A DNA stretch of 64,000 nucleotides from an uncultured Bartonella sp. (GTDB taxonomy: Bacteria; Pseudomonadota; Alphaproteobacteria; Rhizobiales; Rhizobiaceae), in contig NZ_CALYQK010000001.1 in assembly GCF_945285465.1 (NCBI RefSeq), positions 61,694 to 125,693 on the forward strand. The letters run 5' to 3'. Numbering within the stretch: the stretch's first letter is position 1; each line of letters opens with the position of its first letter. A model generated the notes under the pieces. That model saw nothing but the letters and a program-made list of their open reading frames with translations. It searched no databases and was not told the origin of the DNA. This document shows, piece after piece, positions 29,331 through 39,406 of the stretch. Position numbers and translations under genes: made by a program.

Positions 29331-31613
29331 GTGGTATGGGATGGAAAAAAGGATATGAAACAACATCCCGATTTTATAAAGGATAAAACGCATTTGCCAA
29401 CAAAAGAAGAAATTCTTTCATTTATCGAGGAAAATCCGAATTTATCGGGCAAGCGCGAATTGGCGAAAGCTTTTAACCTTAAGGGCGAGGCGCGAATTTG
29501 GTTAAAAGATTTGTTACGCGCCCTTAAAGACGAAGGCATTGTTGCCAAACAACGTAAAAAAATGGTTCCCAAACATGCTCTTCCTCCGGTTGCATTATTG
29601 GACATTAAAAGTCGTGACCATGATGGTGGTTTTATTGCCGAACCCGCTGAATGGCAGGGCGAAGAAAAACCTCTTGTCGCCCTTAGTACTGCCCGGCACA
29701 CCAAAGGTCCCGTCGTTGGCGTCGGTGACCGAATTCTTGCCAAGATTTTTCGCAACAAGCGACGGGACGGACCGGCTTACACTGCACGCGTAATAAAAAA
29801 AATTGATCGCCAACAACTTACTTCAATCGGCGTTTTACGCCAACTGGATAACGGCAAATGGCGGCTCGAACCGATTGATCGCAAAGTGGCCGAGGTTGCG
29901 GTGGATTTGCCCCCCAATATCGAGGCCAAGGCCGGTGATCTTGTTGAAGTCGAAATCGGGCGGGATCATCACTATGGTCTAAAACGTGCCATTGTAAAAA
30001 ATGTTTTGGGAACAGTCGATAGCGAAAAAGCTCTGTCGATGATTGCAATAATTGCCCATGACATCCCCTATATTTTTCCTGAAAAAGTGTTGCAAGAAGC
30101 AGAAAAAGCAAAACCCGCAACACGGGCCAACAGGGAAGATTGGCGCAATTTACCATTTGTCACCATTGATCCGCAGGACGCCAAAGACCATGACGATGCT
30201 GTCTATGCAAAGCTTGACGATGCAGCCGAAAACGAGGGCGGTGTTATTGTCGATGTGGCGATTGCCGATGTCGGTTATTATGTTCGCCCCGGCAGTGCCA
30301 TGGATAAAGAGGCTTTAAAGCGCGGCAACTCGGTTTATTTTCCGGATCGGGTCGTGCCGATGTTGCCGGAACGCATCTCGAATAATCTTTGTTCATTACG
30401 AGAAGGTGAAGACAGGCCTTCTTTGGCAGTGCGGATGGTTTTTGACCGCACAGGCAAAAAACGTCGTCATAGTTTTCATCGGGTATTGATGCGTTCGGTG
30501 GCAAAATTGTCTTATGAACAGACACAAAAAGCCATTGATGGAATGCTTGATGAAAAAACCGGGCCGATATTGGAAACAGTCTTGAAACCATTATGGGTTG
30601 CTTACAACCTTCTTAAAAAAGCGCGCGACGAACGCCAGCCCTTGGAACTTGATTTGCCTGAAAGGAAAATCATTCTTGATGAAGATGGCCGCATTAAAGA
30701 TGTTATTGTGCCGCCACGCCTTGATGCCCATAGGCTTGTTGAAGAATTTATGATCGCGGCCAATGTTTGCGCTGCTGAAACGTTAAAATTTCGCCATCAA
30801 CCATTTATTTATCGTGTTCATGACCAGCCTTCTTTGGCAAAGCAGGAGAGCTTGCGCGAATTTTTACATTCGCTTGGTCTCTCGCTAGCCCGCAGTGCCG
30901 TGCTCACGCCGGAGCGTTTCAACAAAATTTTAGAGCGGGTCGAAAAAACGGATCAACAGGAACTTGTTAATCAGGTTGTTTTGCGTTCACAGTCACAAGC
31001 CGAATATGCGCCAGAAAATATCGGCCATTTCGGCCTGAATTTGCGCAATTATGCCCATTTCACCTCACCTATTCGCCGTTACGCCGATCTGACAGTGCAT
31101 CGCGCCCTTATTAAGGCATTAAAACTCGGCAATGATGGTTTAACTGATGAAGAAGAGAAGAATCTCGACGAAATTGCTGCGACAATTTCTTCAACAGAAA
31201 GACGGGCAATGGCTGCCGAACGCGAAACTGTCGATAGGCTAGTCGCACATTTTCTGGCTGATAAAATTGGCGCCGAATTTAGCGGACGCATAGCAGGTGT
31301 CACAAAATCAGGTCTGTTTGTTTCTCTTGACCGGCTTGGTGCCGATGGTTTCGTACCAATATCCACTTTGACATCTGATTATTATCTTTTTGATGAAGCA
31401 CGCCATGCGTTGATCGGCGAGCGAAGCCGCAAAGGCTATCAATTGGGAGATAATGTCAATGTCCGGTTGACAGAAGCCCAGCCGATAGCAGGTGCACTGC
31501 GCTTCGAGATATTGAGCCATCCGCGGCTCATGCCATTTTCACCCGTTTCCCACCATAAAAGCAAAATAGCTTTTGGTAAATTTGGCCGCAATTCACGAAA
31601 AAAACGCCATTAA
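29331..31613 (+). CDS. rnr: Ribonuclease R
   Basis: RNase R is a processive 3'-5' exoribonuclease that degrades structured RNA. The N-terminal helix-turn-helix region is followed by cold-shock domains, an RNB catalytic domain with the metal-binding block DPQDAKDHDDAVYA, the late motif HFTSPIRRYADLTVHRAL and a C-terminal S1 domain. It begins 3 bases after the topA stop, so the two genes are probably cotranscribed. The track's GTG 29331 is used; ATG 29355 is a reasonable alternative, but its AAGG is very close to the start. Confidence 0.95.
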   Translation: MVWDGKKDMKQHPDFIKDKTHLPTKEEILSFIEENPNLSGKRELAKAFNLKGEARIWLKDLLRALKDEGIVAKQRKKMVPKHALPPVALLDIKSRDHDGGFIAEPAEWQGEEKPLVALSTARHTKGPVVGVGDRILAKIFRNKRRDGPAYTARVIKKIDRQQLTSIGVLRQLDNGKWRLEPIDRKVAEVAVDLPPNIEAKAGDLVEVEIGRDHHYGLKRAIVKNVLGTVDSEKALSMIAIIAHDIPYIFPEKVLQEAEKAKPATRANREDWRNLPFVTIDPQDAKDHDDAVYAKLDDAAENEGGVIVDVAIADVGYYVRPGSAMDKEALKRGNSVYFPDRVVPMLPERISNNLCSLREGEDRPSLAVRMVFDRTGKKRRHSFHRVLMRSVAKLSYEQTQKAIDGMLDEKTGPILETVLKPLWVAYNLLKKARDERQPLELDLPERKIILDEDGRIKDVIVPPRLDAHRLVEEFMIAANVCAAETLKFRHQPFIYRVHDQPSLAKQESLREFLHSLGLSLARSAVLTPERFNKILERVEKTDQQELVNQVVLRSQSQAEYAPENIGHFGLNLRNYAHFTSPIRRYADLTVHRALIKALKLGNDGLTDEEEKNLDEIAATISSTERRAMAAERETVDRLVAHFLADKIGAEFSGRIAGVTKSGLFVSLDRLGADGFVPISTLTSDYYLFDEARHALIGERSRKGYQLGDNVNVRLTEAQPIAGALRFEILSHPRLMPFSPVSHHKSKIAFGKFGRNSRKKRH

Positions 31614-32116
31614 ATAAATCCAGTGCCTACGCGATGATCGAATGCGATTATGTTGGGACGCGGTTGTTATCATTTTGCGTGATTGTTGCCTGACAACAGA
31701 AAATCGAATCGTTCAACCGGTCGGGTAAGCGATGAAACGGAGAGGAGCGAATGTGAAGTTCAGCCAAAATCAGGCATTACCTTGCCCGGCGATGACAGTG
31801 ACAATGATAGTTTTTTGCAAAATCTTGAGGCTTGTTCAATTTGTTTATTAGTCCTACTTTGCTGACCAAAAAAATAAATATTACGCTCGAACATCTGAAA
31901 CCAAAAAATGAAATTCCCTTTTGACCAGCTCTATTTGACTTGAAAGACAATAATAGATAGATCTGGCGAAAAATTTTAACTACCAATGTGTCGCATGAAA
32001 ATCATAAGGATTTTATCGGACGTTTTAAAAACTTTAAAGCTATTATCAAATAATATGCGCTTGCTCTTCTTGCCTTCAAAGAACGTCTGGCCAACAAATT
32101 AATAAGATCATTCAAT
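31614..32116. other. Intergenic region between rnr and the MFS gene
   Basis: Five hundred bases hold only short frames without ribosome sites. No RNA gene, repeat or clear terminator was found. The promoter of the MFS gene should lie in the AT-rich right half. Confidence 0.35.
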
Positions 32117-33289
32117 ATGCAACCGTCCACCCCTCACCACAATACCAAGTCCTGGCGTGCAATTATTGCGGCCACTGCGACTATTGGTGCGGTTGGCGTT
32201 GCATTGGGACTAGGAACGCAACTTATTTCCGTTTTGATGGCTGCCCGGGGGTTTTCCAGTAGTGTTATTGGCTACAGTGGCACAATTGGCGGAATTGCCA
32301 CCATTATTGCAGCAATCTTTACAGCCGCTATTGCCAAGCAATTGGGAGTTGCCCGATCAATCCTTATTATGATGGCTGTCGGTTGTGCGAGCTTTTTGGG
32401 CTTTTACTATTTCAAATCAATTATAATTTGGTTTTTTTTGCGATTTTCATTACATTTTGCCATTACCGTCATGTTTGTTTTATCGGAATTTTGGGTCAAC
32501 AGTTCTGCTCCACCTGCCAAAAGGGGAACCATTCTGGCAATCTACGCCATCACGCTCGGCCTTGGATTTACGGTTGGGCCGACACTTCTGGCACATGTCG
32601 GAAGTCAGGGTTTTGCCCCTTTTGGCACAGCTTGTTTGCTTATTGCACTTGCCGCAATTCCCATTGTTATTGCGTGGAACCTGAGCCCGAAATTCAAAGA
32701 CAGCGATCATGTTGCCTTTATGAAATATATTTTTGCGGTTCCCAGTTCCACCATGGCGGTGCTCGTTTATGGCGCCATACAGATGGGTGCACTCACACTG
32801 ATTACGCCGTTCAGTCTGAATTTGGGATATAGTGAAGCAGAAGCGGCAAAATTCATGTCGGTGCTCGCTTTGGGTAATGTTCTTTTACTGGTTCCAATCG
32901 GCATGATCAGTGATTTTGTAACAGATAGGCGTTATCCCTTAATGGGATGTGCCGTAATCGGCCTTGCCGGGACATTAACTATTCCGTGGATCGCACAAAT
33001 AAAATGGCTTCTTACTCTTGATCTATTTATTCTCGGCGGGGTTTCAGCCGGTCTTTACACAATCGGTCTTGCACAATTGGGTGCGCGGCTAAAAGGTTTT
33101 GAATTGGCTGCCGCAAACTCAGCCTTTATTTTTTGCTATGGCATCGGCATGCTCGTTGGGCCAACAACAATCGGCAAAGCGATGGATATTTTTCCGCCAT
33201 TCGGTTTTTCCGACACAATGGCCGCTTTTTTTGCCCTTTATATCATTTTAGTGGTCACAAGAGTGCTGTTAAGGTCATTCCGCTCTTGA
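32117..33289 (+). CDS. Major facilitator superfamily transporter (YcaD-like)
   Basis: A 390-residue protein with about twelve hydrophobic spans has the MFS layout. The N-terminal half ([29 protein letters not shown]) resembles the YcaD/UMF2-type permeases common in Rhizobiales. The conserved [48 protein letters not shown] block carries the second-transmembrane-loop features of that group. The substrate is unknown. It stands alone and is followed closely by rpmG, which has its own leader. Confidence 0.85.
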   Translation: MQPSTPHHNTKSWRAIIAATATIGAVGVALGLGTQLISVLMAARGFSSSVIGYSGTIGGIATIIAAIFTAAIAKQLGVARSILIMMAVGCASFLGFYYFKSIIIWFFLRFSLHFAITVMFVLSEFWVNSSAPPAKRGTILAIYAITLGLGFTVGPTLLAHVGSQGFAPFGTACLLIALAAIPIVIAWNLSPKFKDSDHVAFMKYIFAVPSSTMAVLVYGAIQMGALTLITPFSLNLGYSEAEAAKFMSVLALGNVLLLVPIGMISDFVTDRRYPLMGCAVIGLAGTLTIPWIAQIKWLLTLDLFILGGVSAGLYTIGLAQLGARLKGFELAAANSAFIFCYGIGMLVGPTTIGKAMDIFPPFGFSDTMAAFFALYIILVVTRVLLRSFRS

Positions 33290-33392
33290 CATTTTGTCTA
33301 ACATCCTTAGTGTCGCGGCAAAATCCAATTGCGCTGGAAGTTGTATCCGGCCGCAAGCAGGTGAGTTTATTTTTAGGAACAGGACCCCTATT

Positions 33393-33560
33393 ATGGCCAA
33401 AGCAGCATCTATAAAAATTAAGCTTTTGTCTACTGCAGATACCGGTTTTTTCTATGTTACAAAGAAAAACAGCCGCACAATGACAGAGAAAATGACAAAG
33501 CGGAAATATGATCCGATTGCTAAAAAGCATGTTGAATTCAAAGAAACAAAAATCAAGTAA
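33393..33560 (+). CDS. rpmG: 50S ribosomal protein L33
   Basis: The 55-residue L33 starts at ATG 33393 ([21 protein letters not shown]); the track's longer frame adds untranslated leader. The basic C-terminus [20 protein letters not shown] is typical. The zinc-binding cysteines of the C+ form are absent, so this is the zinc-independent C- type. It is closed by a strong terminator. Confidence 0.97.
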   Translation: MAKAASIKIKLLSTADTGFFYVTKKNSRTMTEKMTKRKYDPIAKKHVEFKETKIK

Positions 33561-33577
33561 TCCGGTTCGAGTTTTTT

Positions 33578-33616
33578 AAAAAGCTGCTTTCAATGGTGAA
33601 AGCAGCTTTTTTATTT
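33578..33616 (+). terminator. Rho-independent terminator of rpmG
   Basis: The stem AAAAAGCTGCTTTC / GAAAGCAGCTTTTT lies 18 bases after the rpmG stop and runs directly into T residues. It is A/T-flanked and could also work on the other strand. Confidence 0.9.
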
Positions 33617-33877
33617 ATTTTAACTTTACTGCCGACACCTTTTTTTGTTCGCTCTTTTGGTGGGTTTTATTGACGTTATGCCGTCTGATCAGGCAACCTG
33701 AACGGGCAGACCCTTTTTTCATCCAGCTTTGCACTTTCTTCGAGATAAACCAGCCACTAAGCCAAAAATACAACCAAATTTTAAATCTCGTTCTTCAGCA
33801 CAACAATGACTGTTCTTTTAGCACAATAATGCTTGGCAAAAATGTGGTAAACACATCTGTCAAGCCGGAACGGTTCG
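33617..33877. other. Intergenic region between rpmG and L,D-transpeptidase
   Basis: These 260 bases separate convergent genes. The track's ORF 33670-33999 has no ribosome site or family resemblance, and it runs into the transpeptidase as a shadow. Confidence 0.3.
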
Positions 33878-35866
33878 TCAAATATCGCTATTTCTTGCTG
33901 AATCTATTTTTTGATTGGCACTTATCATTAATTCATCACGGTTATAGACATCGTTGTAATAGTTTATTTTACCGGTTTTTAAATCGGGCCATGCCGTAAA
34001 GTAGCCTAGATAGACAGGAACGTGCTCGCTGACGGTAAGCGAGCGTTCACCCTTGGAAAAATAGGGTTTGAGCTCTTCGACACTTTTGCCGAGAACCGCC
34101 GCTGCCATTTCTCGCGGATATTCAAGTCTGACACAACCATGACTCAAGGCGCGCATATCCCGCGAAAAAGCAGTTTTATTCGGCGTGTCGTGCAAATAAA
34201 TATCGTGTTTATTGGGGAAAAGTATTTTGAGCTCGCCAAGCGCATTATTTTTTCCCGGTGTCTGGCGGATACCAATACCGCGTCCTTTTGCTGCCACCTG
34301 CTGCCAATTGACAGACGCGGCGGACAGAACTTTGCCGGAACTATCGTAAAGCTGATAATTATTGCGCTGAAGATAGGCCGGATCTTGCATAATCCGCGGC
34401 AACATTTCATTAATGACAATTGACTGGGGCACACCCCATGAAGGGTTGAAGGTGACCAGTCTTATCTTGTCATAAAAGAAATAGGTCTGTTTTTGCGGAC
34501 TTCCCACCACCACTTTCATATCGAGCTTGATAATGTTGTTTTCGATATATTGTGCACGAAAAGCTGCCTGATTAATCAAGACATAACGCTTGCCAAAATT
34601 GTGGGGAAGCCAACGTAATCGTTCCATCGACTCAATAATTTTTTGGCGTTTTGCGTCCGTGCTGTTATCGGAAAGTGCGGCAATTGTTGCCGGACCGATA
34701 ATCCCGTCGGCAGTTTCTCCGACAAGCCTTTGATAATCTGTTAGACAATCGACAAGTGCCGGATTATATAAACTTTCACCCGAAAATCGTTCTAGCGTTA
34801 TTTTGTGCTTCTCAAGGTAGTTTTTCGGGGCATGCTGCATCAGCAATGCAATAAATGAAGGCAAAGCACTGTTATTTTCACCCGGTTTAATCACTGTTTG
34901 ACGGGCTATTGTTATTTTGTCCTTATGTTTTTCCTTCGGCAAATCGGCTAATGCCTGTTTGAGTGCCACATAATAATCGGATTGCGGAAGATAAGCTTTT
35001 AGCTCTTTGACCGGGTCATCGGTTTCGACCAATTGCTGCAATGCACTATCGGCATCAATCTCCTCACGCGGTAAATCATGAAAGGTCGAAAGACGATCAG
35101 CAATAATTCGACCATTTGAAGCGTCCATAATATAACGCAGAATACGACTGGTTAAAGCAACATCGAAGTTGGTGAATGCAAGAATACGTTCATTTTCCGG
35201 TAAACTTTCATCAGGTTTTTGTACAAAATAATCCTGCGGCTCTAGCCCCTCATCATCGACATGGGCAAGAAACGTCATAATTTCTTCTGCTTTAGAACTC
35301 GGCTCTTCATTTTGTGACCATAATAAACGCGGATTTTTGGCGTAATAATTCGTGACAGCAACGGCAATAGATTTTTCGACCTTCACATTTACACGAGAAA
35401 AATTCGCTGATACCGCCAATTCTGGTTCTTCGCCCTGCTGGGAACCTGCCCCTTCCAATATAACATTATAAGGCGGCATTAAAGGAAGTCTGATGGGAGC
35501 AAAAGAAGCTGGCGTCGAATTTGTTTGTATGAAATCGACATTTGAAAAATCTATATCGATCACCCGATCCGGCTTATAAACAACCGGTTTTGCCGCACTA
35601 ACAACGACCCGTTTAACTGTATCTGTCTGGTTTTTTTGCGCCGTTGATGACAAGGATGCCGGTGGCAGCGGTATTGGTTGTTGCCCAGTTGTTTGATAAT
35701 CCGATCCCGCCTGCGTTTCAGGGAGAGCGACGGCTTTTGACTTGCGGGCAAACAATTCCATAAGAGTGTTGGCAGCCAACGCTTGTTGGAGGCAAAAAGG
35801 CGATGAGCACAGGATTGACCCCGTCAATAACAGAAATAAAAGACGGGAAATTCGTTTTTCATACAT
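33878..35866 (-). CDS. L,D-transpeptidase of the YcbB (LdtD) type
   Basis: This enzyme makes 3-3 cross-links in peptidoglycan in the periplasm. The C-terminal YkuD domain has the catalytic cysteine in SHGCVRLEYP around residue 575 and a HDTPNK motif before it. Upstream lie a scaffold domain and a peptidoglycan-binding domain (YNPALVDCLTDYQRLVGETADGIIGPAT). The start is taken as ATG 35866 (662 residues), giving a positively charged signal segment (MYEKRISRLLFLLLTGS). The track's TTG 35947 would bury it. A proline/glutamine-rich linker follows the signal. At this size it matches the large YcbB class. Confidence 0.9.
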   Translation of the reverse strand: MYEKRISRLLFLLLTGSILCSSPFCLQQALAANTLMELFARKSKAVALPETQAGSDYQTTGQQPIPLPPASLSSTAQKNQTDTVKRVVVSAAKPVVYKPDRVIDIDFSNVDFIQTNSTPASFAPIRLPLMPPYNVILEGAGSQQGEEPELAVSANFSRVNVKVEKSIAVAVTNYYAKNPRLLWSQNEEPSSKAEEIMTFLAHVDDEGLEPQDYFVQKPDESLPENERILAFTNFDVALTSRILRYIMDASNGRIIADRLSTFHDLPREEIDADSALQQLVETDDPVKELKAYLPQSDYYVALKQALADLPKEKHKDKITIARQTVIKPGENNSALPSFIALLMQHAPKNYLEKHKITLERFSGESLYNPALVDCLTDYQRLVGETADGIIGPATIAALSDNSTDAKRQKIIESMERLRWLPHNFGKRYVLINQAAFRAQYIENNIIKLDMKVVVGSPQKQTYFFYDKIRLVTFNPSWGVPQSIVINEMLPRIMQDPAYLQRNNYQLYDSSGKVLSAASVNWQQVAAKGRGIGIRQTPGKNNALGELKILFPNKHDIYLHDTPNKTAFSRDMRALSHGCVRLEYPREMAAAVLGKSVEELKPYFSKGERSLTVSEHVPVYLGYFTAWPDLKTGKINYYNDVYNRDELMISANQKIDSARNSDI

Positions 35867-36233
35867 GGCAACTAATATCCGCAATTTAACAGCTACTTTT
35901 TTAAAAAATATTCGTAACCAAGCTGTTAAATGCCGAGCATTTGACAAAAATTTTATTGCTATTTTTGGCTCGGTACAATTTTTGCAGGGAAAATTCCGCG
36001 CTAACAGGCAAGTCGTACGATGATTGATCTTTCCGACTAATCATCGGAAAGACGCCGCACATTGTGACCATTAAGAGATATAAATTTTCAATTTCTTGCT
36101 AAAATAAGTAGGTGTCTTTTTTTTCATCTAACATCCATCTATCAACCATTTTTTGCCACTTCTATTCTTCCGGTTTTACGATGTTTCTGCCGGAAGAAAA
36201 ATGGCCGGCGCTTCGTCGACTTGCCGACATATT

Positions 36234-36265
36234 TAAAATAACATCCACCTAAAATAACATCCACC
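36234..36265. repeat. Two perfect 16-bp tandem repeats
   Basis: The unit TAAAATAACATCCACC occurs twice in a row in non-coding DNA. Function is unknown; it may be slippage or a paired binding site. Confidence 0.8.
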
Positions 36266-36531
36266 TTCCCATTTTCCGTCTATCGCACAATATTATTTGG
36301 CGCCGTGCAACCATGTTTGATCGTTTGACGTTTAACTATCGATCGAGTTTCATGGCCGGTTGATTATCATCGCAAGTAGATTTTCATGGCTAGTTGAGAG
36401 TTTCTCGGCCAAAATCAAAAGCGCAGTTGCGCGTACAAGACAGACGGCTTCAGGCGTGTAGTTTGTTAGGCAAGATTTGTTATGTTTGGCGTTTTGCTAG
36501 TTTGTTGTCCTGTTCATCGCAAGAAAGAAGA

Positions 36532-36557
36532 GAAGGCTTTTTAAGCCTCTTTTTTTG
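36532..36557 (+). terminator. Orphan terminator-like hairpin upstream of mobA
   Basis: The stem AGGCTT / AAGCCT with a TTT loop is followed by CTCTTTTTTTG on the plus strand. No protein gene lies upstream on this strand, so it could end a small RNA. The stem is only 6 bp, so confidence is moderate. Confidence 0.5.
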
Positions 36558-36727
36558 ATTAAAGCATCTGACCGTTCTTGCGTTGCCAAGGACTAATAAT
36601 GGCAAACTTCGGTTGCTGTTTTGCTGGTGGTTGAAAAAAATGCAATCTTGTTCCAGTTAGGAATTGTGTCACTTTATCATTAACAATAAAACCAATGACT
36701 GCGAATTGTTATATCAGAGCTATTCAG

Positions 36728-37345
36728 ATGGAAATTTTAGGATTGATATTGGCCGGTGGGCATTCTTCACGAATGGGACGCGATAAAGCCGGACTTGATT
36801 TCTGCGGGCAGAGTTTGCTTGAAAATCAGATTTCGACATTCAAAAAACATCGGCTGCCCGTTGTCGTTAGCTCCAATGCCATTGATGAAAGTTCTGTTCC
36901 ATACCGTGTCGCTATTTTGAAGGATCCGCCAGAAGTAAAATTTGGTGGCCCGCTTGCCGGCATATATGCCGGACTTTCATACGCAACTGACAATGGCTAT
37001 CGCTACGTTCTGTCAATGCCGGTGGACTGCCCGATTGTGCCGGATGAGTTTTTTGATAAAATATGCAACAAACCAATTGAAGAAAATGCCATCCGTATTG
37101 CATCGACTCCTTCCGGTTTACAACCGACATTTTCTCTTTGGCCAGCAAGCCTGAAAAATGATCTGTTTAAATTCTTAGCCGGTTCAGAAACAAAAAGCAT
37201 TCGCGCGTTCGCTTTTGCCCATAAAGTGTCTATAATACGGTTTGACAACATCTATTCCGAGGGTGCATTCTTCAACGTCAACACGCCACAGGATTATCAA
37301 TATTTACAGGAAAATTTCGAGATAAAAAATGAAACCAAAGCATAA
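36728..37345 (+). CDS. mobA: Molybdenum cofactor guanylyltransferase
   Basis: MobA links GMP to molybdopterin to form the guanine dinucleotide cofactor. The nucleotide-binding motif GLILAGGHSSRMGRDKAGL is intact, followed by a DPPEVKFGGPLAGIYAGL block and VLSMPVDCPIVP, which carries the metal-binding Asp. ATG 36728 (205 residues) is preferred over 36695 because it starts just before the motif, as in homologues. mobB overlaps its 3' end by 17 bases. Confidence 0.93.
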   Translation: MEILGLILAGGHSSRMGRDKAGLDFCGQSLLENQISTFKKHRLPVVVSSNAIDESSVPYRVAILKDPPEVKFGGPLAGIYAGLSYATDNGYRYVLSMPVDCPIVPDEFFDKICNKPIEENAIRIASTPSGLQPTFSLWPASLKNDLFKFLAGSETKSIRAFAFAHKVSIIRFDNIYSEGAFFNVNTPQDYQYLQENFEIKNETKA

Positions 37346-37847
37346 AGTTTTTGGCGTAACGGGCTGGAAAAATAATGGAAAGACAACCATTGTTGTGCGC
37401 CTTGTCGAAGAATTGACGGCGCGCGGCTATAACGTATCGACCGTTAAACACGCCCATCATGATTTCGATATCGATCACGAAAACACCGATTCATGGCGCC
37501 ACAGGAAATCAGGCGCACAAGAAGTGGCGGTCGTATCGTCGCGACGCTTTGCTATTATCCACGAAAATAAATCAGAAGAAGAAACGCCTCTTGCCAAAAT
37601 TCTTGATCTTTTATCGCCATGCGATCTTGTTATCGTTGAAGGTTTCAAGCACGATGATCATGACAAAATAGAAGTTCGGCGTACCGGGGGTAAGGTCGGT
37701 GAACCGCTTAATAAATCCGACCCGCATATTGTTGCGATCGCCTCCGACCAGCCGGTTGCCGAAAAACACTTGCCATATTTTAATATTGATGATGTTGCAG
37801 CAATTGCTGATTTTATTATACAACACATGAAACTTGAACAAAAATAG
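37329..37847 (+). CDS. mobB: Molybdopterin-guanine dinucleotide biosynthesis adaptor protein MobB
   Basis: MobB is a P-loop GTP-binding partner of MobA. The P-loop is GVTGWKNNGKTTIVVRL, followed by VKHAHHDFDIDHENTDSWRHRKSG, the usual MobB signature. VIVEGFKHDDHDKIEV supplies the Walker-B-like part. It overlaps mobA by 17 bases. Its presence implies at least one molybdoenzyme in the organism. Confidence 0.94.
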   Translation: MKPKHKVFGVTGWKNNGKTTIVVRLVEELTARGYNVSTVKHAHHDFDIDHENTDSWRHRKSGAQEVAVVSSRRFAIIHENKSEEETPLAKILDLLSPCDLVIVEGFKHDDHDKIEVRRTGGKVGEPLNKSDPHIVAIASDQPVAEKHLPYFNIDDVAAIADFIIQHMKLEQK

Positions 37848-37856
37848 AGGCATAGA

Positions 37857-38480
37857 ATGCTCGTACTCTGGGGGCGCCCTACATCTAGCAACGTCAAGAA
37901 GGTTCTCTGGACTTTGGAAGAGATCGGACTCGATTATCAGTATATTAAAGCAGGTGGAGCCTATGGTGGTTTGGACACACCGGAATTTTTAGCTCTCAAT
38001 CCCAACGGCCTTGTTCCGACAATCAAGGATGATGATCTGGTTTTATGGGAATCAAACACAATCGTAAGGTATCTCGCCGCCCGTTATGGCAAAGGCGTGT
38101 TGTGGATCGAAGATTGTGGCAAACGCGCATCAGCCGAAAAATGGATGGATTGGACAATGGGAACATTGTTTGAACCGTTTGTAGATCTTCTGTTGAATGT
38201 TGTGCGCCTTGCACCAGAAAAACGTGACCCGCAAAAAGTCGTCGACAATGTGGCGAAGTTTGAAAACGGATTGGGAATTATAGACGGTGAATTGAAAAAA
38301 CACCCCTATCTATCTGGTGAAAATTTAGGTATCGGTGACATAATACCGGGTGTTTTCGTTTATTATTACTATGCAATGAAACTGCCGCGAAAAAACACAT
38401 TTAGCAATGTCGAGATCTGGTATCAGAAATTACAAACGCGTCCGGGCTATATCAAACACGTAATGACACCGATTAGCTGA
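37857..38480 (+). CDS. Glutathione S-transferase family protein
   Basis: This is a 207-residue GST with an N-terminal thioredoxin-like domain (LWGRPTSSNVKKVLWTLEEIGLDY and NPNGLVPTIKDDDLVLWESNTIVRYLA, which hold the glutathione-binding cis-Pro and E-S) and an all-helical C-terminal domain. The catalytic residue is probably a Ser in the PTSSN segment. The substrate is unknown. It begins 9 bases after mobB and may share its transcript, without implying a moco role. Confidence 0.9.
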   Translation: MLVLWGRPTSSNVKKVLWTLEEIGLDYQYIKAGGAYGGLDTPEFLALNPNGLVPTIKDDDLVLWESNTIVRYLAARYGKGVLWIEDCGKRASAEKWMDWTMGTLFEPFVDLLLNVVRLAPEKRDPQKVVDNVAKFENGLGIIDGELKKHPYLSGENLGIGDIIPGVFVYYYYAMKLPRKNTFSNVEIWYQKLQTRPGYIKHVMTPIS

Positions 38481-38520
38481 TCGCAAGTGGCAAAAACCGA
38501 TATGTTTCTAAGCAACTGAA

Positions 38521-39063
38521 ATGGCTGCTTCGTCCAGAAAAAATCGTTTGGTTGATATTATGATAGCAGTGGCCGTTATTGCCATTGCTATCTATCTTTA
38601 TCTGTCGTCTTCAAATACGCTTGAAACATCAAACGAGCCACTTTCCCATTCCGACAACGTGAGCGTGGTAAGTGGAAAAATGCAGCTTTCGGACGGTGAT
38701 TCGCTATATTCAAAAGGAAAAAAAATACGGCTTATTGGTATAGATGCTCCTGAACTTCACCAATCTTGTGAAAAAAACGGTCGTTCCTATCCCTGTGGCG
38801 AACTCGCTAAAAAGCATCTGGCCGATCTTATAGATGGACATGAAATAAGCTGCACATGGGCCAAAAAAGATAAATTTGATAGATTACTTGGGCAATGCCT
38901 TGCAAATGGGCACGAGCTTAACCGACAAATGGTCGAAGATGGTTGGGCGGTATCCTATTATGACTATCCACAGGAAGAAGCAGATGCGCGTAACAAAAAG
39001 CTCGGTATCTGGGCTGGCACATTCGACTGGCCACGTTTGTGGCGACGCGCTCATCCGCGCTAA
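38521..39063 (+). CDS. Membrane-anchored or exported thermonuclease (SNase family)
   Basis: This 180-residue protein has an N-terminal hydrophobic span (IMIAVAVIAIAIYLYLS) and a staphylococcal-nuclease domain. Active-site residues appear in IRLIGIDAPE (Arg and Glu) and in DRLLGQC (second Arg), with Asp in SDGDSL. Four cysteines between residues 80 and 125 could form disulfides, which fits a periplasmic site. Such nucleases are common in Rhizobiales; the role may be nucleic-acid scavenging. It follows the GST gene after 40 bases. Confidence 0.88.
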   Translation: MAASSRKNRLVDIMIAVAVIAIAIYLYLSSSNTLETSNEPLSHSDNVSVVSGKMQLSDGDSLYSKGKKIRLIGIDAPELHQSCEKNGRSYPCGELAKKHLADLIDGHEISCTWAKKDKFDRLLGQCLANGHELNRQMVEDGWAVSYYDYPQEEADARNKKLGIWAGTFDWPRLWRRAHPR

Positions 39064-39406
39064 AGCGATTGTTGCTGGCTTATTTCTAGTCGGCAATAGC
39101 GCTGCAGTAATTTTGTTAGACTGCTATTAAATTTGTTTTTGTAAAATATAAATTTTTTCCGGCAAACGTAAGATCTGCAGTCTTGCGTTTATAATGGAAA
39201 ATTCTGGATGAAACTGCGGTGAAGCCGGTATAGTTCATTTCGGCATTCAAATTCCGACTCGCTGTTAATATTCATGAAACAACCTACTTGGGTTGGTTCG
39301 GCAAAATAAGCGCAAATTTTGCAACAGGCCTCAAATACGATAAATTGACCGGACTTCTCGGTGACATCACATTGCGATTTCGTTTTCTAAACATAATATT
39401 AAAAGG
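39064..39406. other. Intergenic region between thermonuclease and UDG genes
   Basis: These 343 bases contain an imperfect inverted repeat (AAACGTAAGA / TCTTGCGTTT, 39164-39190) that could be a weak terminator of the thermonuclease transcript. No ORF is supported. Confidence 0.4.

Larger units (their letters stand above)
35867..36727. other. Long intergenic region upstream of mobA
   Basis: About 860 bases lie between divergent genes. They contain two exact 16-bp tandem repeats (36234-36265) and, nearer mobA, a terminator-like hairpin with a T tract that ends no visible gene. No protein-coding frame is supported. The space and the orphan terminator make a small RNA possible between about 36300 and 36557. 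Confidence 0.4.

Noticed and set aside
33670-33999. 109-residue plus-strand ORF after rpmG
   Set aside because: No ribosome site, no family, and it runs into the L,D-transpeptidase gene on the other strand.
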